This document shows, piece after piece, positions 62,323-64,000 of a DNA stretch of 64,000 nucleotides. The notes beneath the pieces are model-generated. The model searched no databases and was not told where the DNA came from. It was given only the letters and a program-made list of their open reading frames with translations. The position numbers and the translations under genes are program-made. The stretch is from contig NZ_SAIS01000001.1 in assembly GCF_004360155.1 (NCBI RefSeq), forward strand, positions 558,001 through 622,000. The letters are read 5' to 3'. The stretch is from Paraglaciecola marina. Its GTDB lineage: Bacteria > Pseudomonadota > Gammaproteobacteria > Enterobacterales > Alteromonadaceae. The number at the start of each line of letters is the position of its first letter. Position 1 is the stretch's first letter.

Positions 62323-64000
62323 TTAGAAGCGGTAGCTTGCACCGAATGTAATACGACGGTCTGCTAAACCTTGGAAACAAAGGATAGCACCTTCGTTAAC
62401 ACAAGACTGGCTTACTCCTTCTTTATTTAAGTTAACTGCTTCCACACCTAGATTTAGGTTTTCATTCACGTCATAACTAACACTGGCATTAAGTTGGCCA
62501 CGGTCATGAGTAACAACTGGGAAACCTAATGTAGAGTTACGTGATGCGCCACCCGCAGTATCATCAGTACGGAACGCTTCACGCCATGTGTAACGTAGAC
62601 GTGCTGATAATCCATATTTTTCGTAGTATGCAGTAATGTTATATGCATTCTCAGAAAAGTCTAATAGGCCTTGAACAGCTGTATATGTCACAAAATCAGC
62701 ATCGTCATAAATACCGTTAATTGCATTGAAAATATCTGTACCACGGGTAGCTGATTCGTTAACTACAGAGCCACCTTTGTACTCTTGGATAGTGTAGTTT
62801 GCTAAGAAACCAAAACCAGACGCCCAACCTAACTCGTCTTCAAAGCTTGATAAGTCATACTGAACAGCCATTTCAATACCCGTTTGAGTAGTTTTTGCAC
62901 TGTCGTTAACGTCAGTTTGTAAATCAACACATGCACCAGTTACACCTAAAGGAGCCAAGAAGTCATCACCTGCTGCAATAGGGTTAAAGAATCCGCCACC
63001 AGGACATGAAGTGTCAGTGTATTCAAAATAACCATTTGCATCTGTTGGAGATGAATCTAAGGTGCTAACAAATAAGTTACTGATTTCTTTGTCAAAGTAG
63101 CCAATACTTATTACAGCGGCCTCAGCGAAATACCATTCTGCAGATATATCTAGAGTCGTGATTTCTTGTGGCTCTAAACCTGGGTTTCCAACATTTACAG
63201 ATTGGTTAATGTTTGGATCAAAAGACACTGAGGTGTTTAATTGATCAAAGTCAGGACGACGAATATCTTGCCCCCAACCTAAACGTAGAACCACGTCATC
63301 ATGTGGTGTAACTACTAAATTCAGTTTGGGTAATGTAAAGCTATAGTCACCAGAAATAGTGGTCAATGTATTGCCAGCATCGGTGACGGTGTTACCCGTT
63401 GAATCAACTGATGTCTCTATGTGTCTAACACCAAAGTTACCAACAACATAGTCAAATTCAAAATTAGCTTGGGCATATATTGCCAAAGTTTCTTCAGAAA
63501 TATTAAAGAAAGCAGTAGAGTCCGGCTCTAAGTTTGACAAATCAGGTGTGTCGTCATGGGCAATCAAAGCAGCTTCTAAGGTTTCAATAACATAATCTGG
63601 GTTTTTAAACGCTAGATCTGGATCAATGATTACGAAGTTACGAATGGCCAATTCACGACCATCAGCATCACCAAAGTTGCTTGGCCCTTGAACAAGTAAC
63701 TCAGAGAACAATGAGCCACTTGGACTATCTGCCATTTGACTAAATCCGCCGATATTATCAGATATATCGTTGAATGTACTTTCACGTTCGCTAAAGCGGA
63801 AACCAAAATCAATTGACGTCACTGGTGAATCATCTAAGTAATAGGAGAAATCAGCACGTAATGCATCCAATGAGTTTTCTGTTTCATTACGACCAATTTG
63901 AACTTGGTCTAAAACAACATGTTCACCTGATGTGTCTGATAATTGGTCAACTGTTGGTGCATAGTCTGAATCAAAGTTGATACCAAATGTTAATGCACCA
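62323..64000 (-). CDS. TonB-dependent receptor (5' end outside window), upstream of PL17 lyase
   Basis: The frame is open to the right edge, so only the C-terminal 558 residues or so are here. A TTG at 63870 is internal, as the codons further upstream continue the same protein (GALTFGINFDSDYAPTVDQL). The barrel strands include VVLRLGWGQDIRRPDFDQLN and NPGLEPQEITTLDISAEWYF, the pattern of large alteromonad sugar-type TonB receptors, and the C-terminus is GASYRF with a terminal Phe. The next gene on the strand is the PL17 lyase, so this is the likely outer-membrane importer of alginate oligomers. Confidence 0.9.
   Translation of the reverse strand, partial: GALTFGINFDSDYAPTVDQLSDTSGEHVVLDQVQIGRNETENSLDALRADFSYYLDDSPVTSIDFGFRFSERESTFNDISDNIGGFSQMADSPSGSLFSELLVQGPSNFGDADGRELAIRNFVIIDPDLAFKNPDYVIETLEAALIAHDDTPDLSNLEPDSTAFFNISEETLAIYAQANFEFDYVVGNFGVRHIETSVDSTGNTVTDAGNTLTTISGDYSFTLPKLNLVVTPHDDVVLRLGWGQDIRRPDFDQLNTSVSFDPNINQSVNVGNPGLEPQEITTLDISAEWYFAEAAVISIGYFDKEISNLFVSTLDSSPTDANGYFEYTDTSCPGGGFFNPIAAGDDFLAPLGVTGACVDLQTDVNDSAKTTQTGIEMAVQYDLSSFEDELGWASGFGFLANYTIQEYKGGSVVNESATRGTDIFNAINGIYDDADFVTYTAVQGLLDFSENAYNITAYYEKYGLSARLRYTWREAFRTDDTAGGASRNSTLGFPVVTHDRGQLNASVSYDVNENLNLGVEAVNLNKEGVSQSCVNEGAILCFQGLADRRITFGASYRF

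Noticed and set aside
1-64000. CRISPR arrays, insertion sequences, prophage genes, integrons, riboswitches
   Set aside because: No regularly spaced repeats, transposase- or integrase-like proteins, phage structural genes or recognisable riboswitch motifs were seen.

Overview
The window looks like chromosomal DNA of a marine gammaproteobacterium of the order Alteromonadales (Paraglaciecola/Alteromonas-like). This is an inference from gene content and gene order, not from a database search. The order uvrY-uvrC-pgsA-tRNA(Gly,Cys,Leu) is the enteric/alteromonad order. Several TonB-dependent receptors, a family PL17 oligo-alginate lyase and a complete mannitol catabolic operon point to life on brown-algal carbon, since alginate and mannitol are the two main brown-algal carbon stores.

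Layout. 1-1014 is the 3' end of a TonB-dependent receptor, followed by a DMT permease. 1999-4121 (minus) holds yccA and the tRNA-thiolation relay tusD-C-B-E. A tRNA-Ser(UGA) with its own promoter and terminator follows. 5040-14910 is the mannitol module: a fructokinase (+) convergent with an eight-gene minus-strand run (outer-membrane channel, ABC binding protein, two permeases, ATPase, mannitol 2-dehydrogenase, HAD phosphatase, SorC-type regulator). The predicted route is mannitol -> fructose -> fructose-6-phosphate. 15550-20285 holds a flavin reductase, a small Lar-like zinc-ribbon protein, uvrY, uvrC, pgsA and three tRNAs.

20499-31361 is a mixed accessory stretch: a DUF4136 lipoprotein; a TetR regulator with a CmcJ/NvfI-like oxidoreductase and a VOC protein whose shared intergenic region has two near-identical operator-like palindromes; a cupin; an FKBP isomerase; a TonB receptor with a SpoIIAA-like partner and a divergent AraC regulator; and a MarR-controlled EamA/FMN-reductase pair. 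31557-36134 has a TPR-like protein, a Rho paralogue with no N-terminal RNA-binding domain, an M50 protease and a divergent photolyase/cryptochrome. 36147-41185 is an ankyrin/DUF1552/DUF1592 haem-protein cluster. 41443-51108 holds YdcH, a DUF6491 lipoprotein, an MFS transporter, a frameshifted FMN reductase, a TPR-GGDEF protein, a DEDDh exonuclease, DUF1801, PhoD and MYG1 proteins. 51295-56092 is a TetR-regulated RND efflux pair.

56182-57023 is a small gene graveyard: the remains of a MASE1 sensor and of a PEP-CTERM exported protein abut, both lacking their 5' ends. 57148-64000 has two TonB receptors flanking the PL17 alginate lyase; the right-hand receptor runs off the window.

Most promising for novelty: the Rho ATPase-only paralogue (32063-33034), the paired operators of the CmcJ/VOC locus (22893-23071), the ankyrin/DUF1552/DUF1592 cluster, and the PEP-CTERM/MASE1 deletion scar. 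I saw no CRISPR array, insertion sequence, prophage or recognisable defence island.
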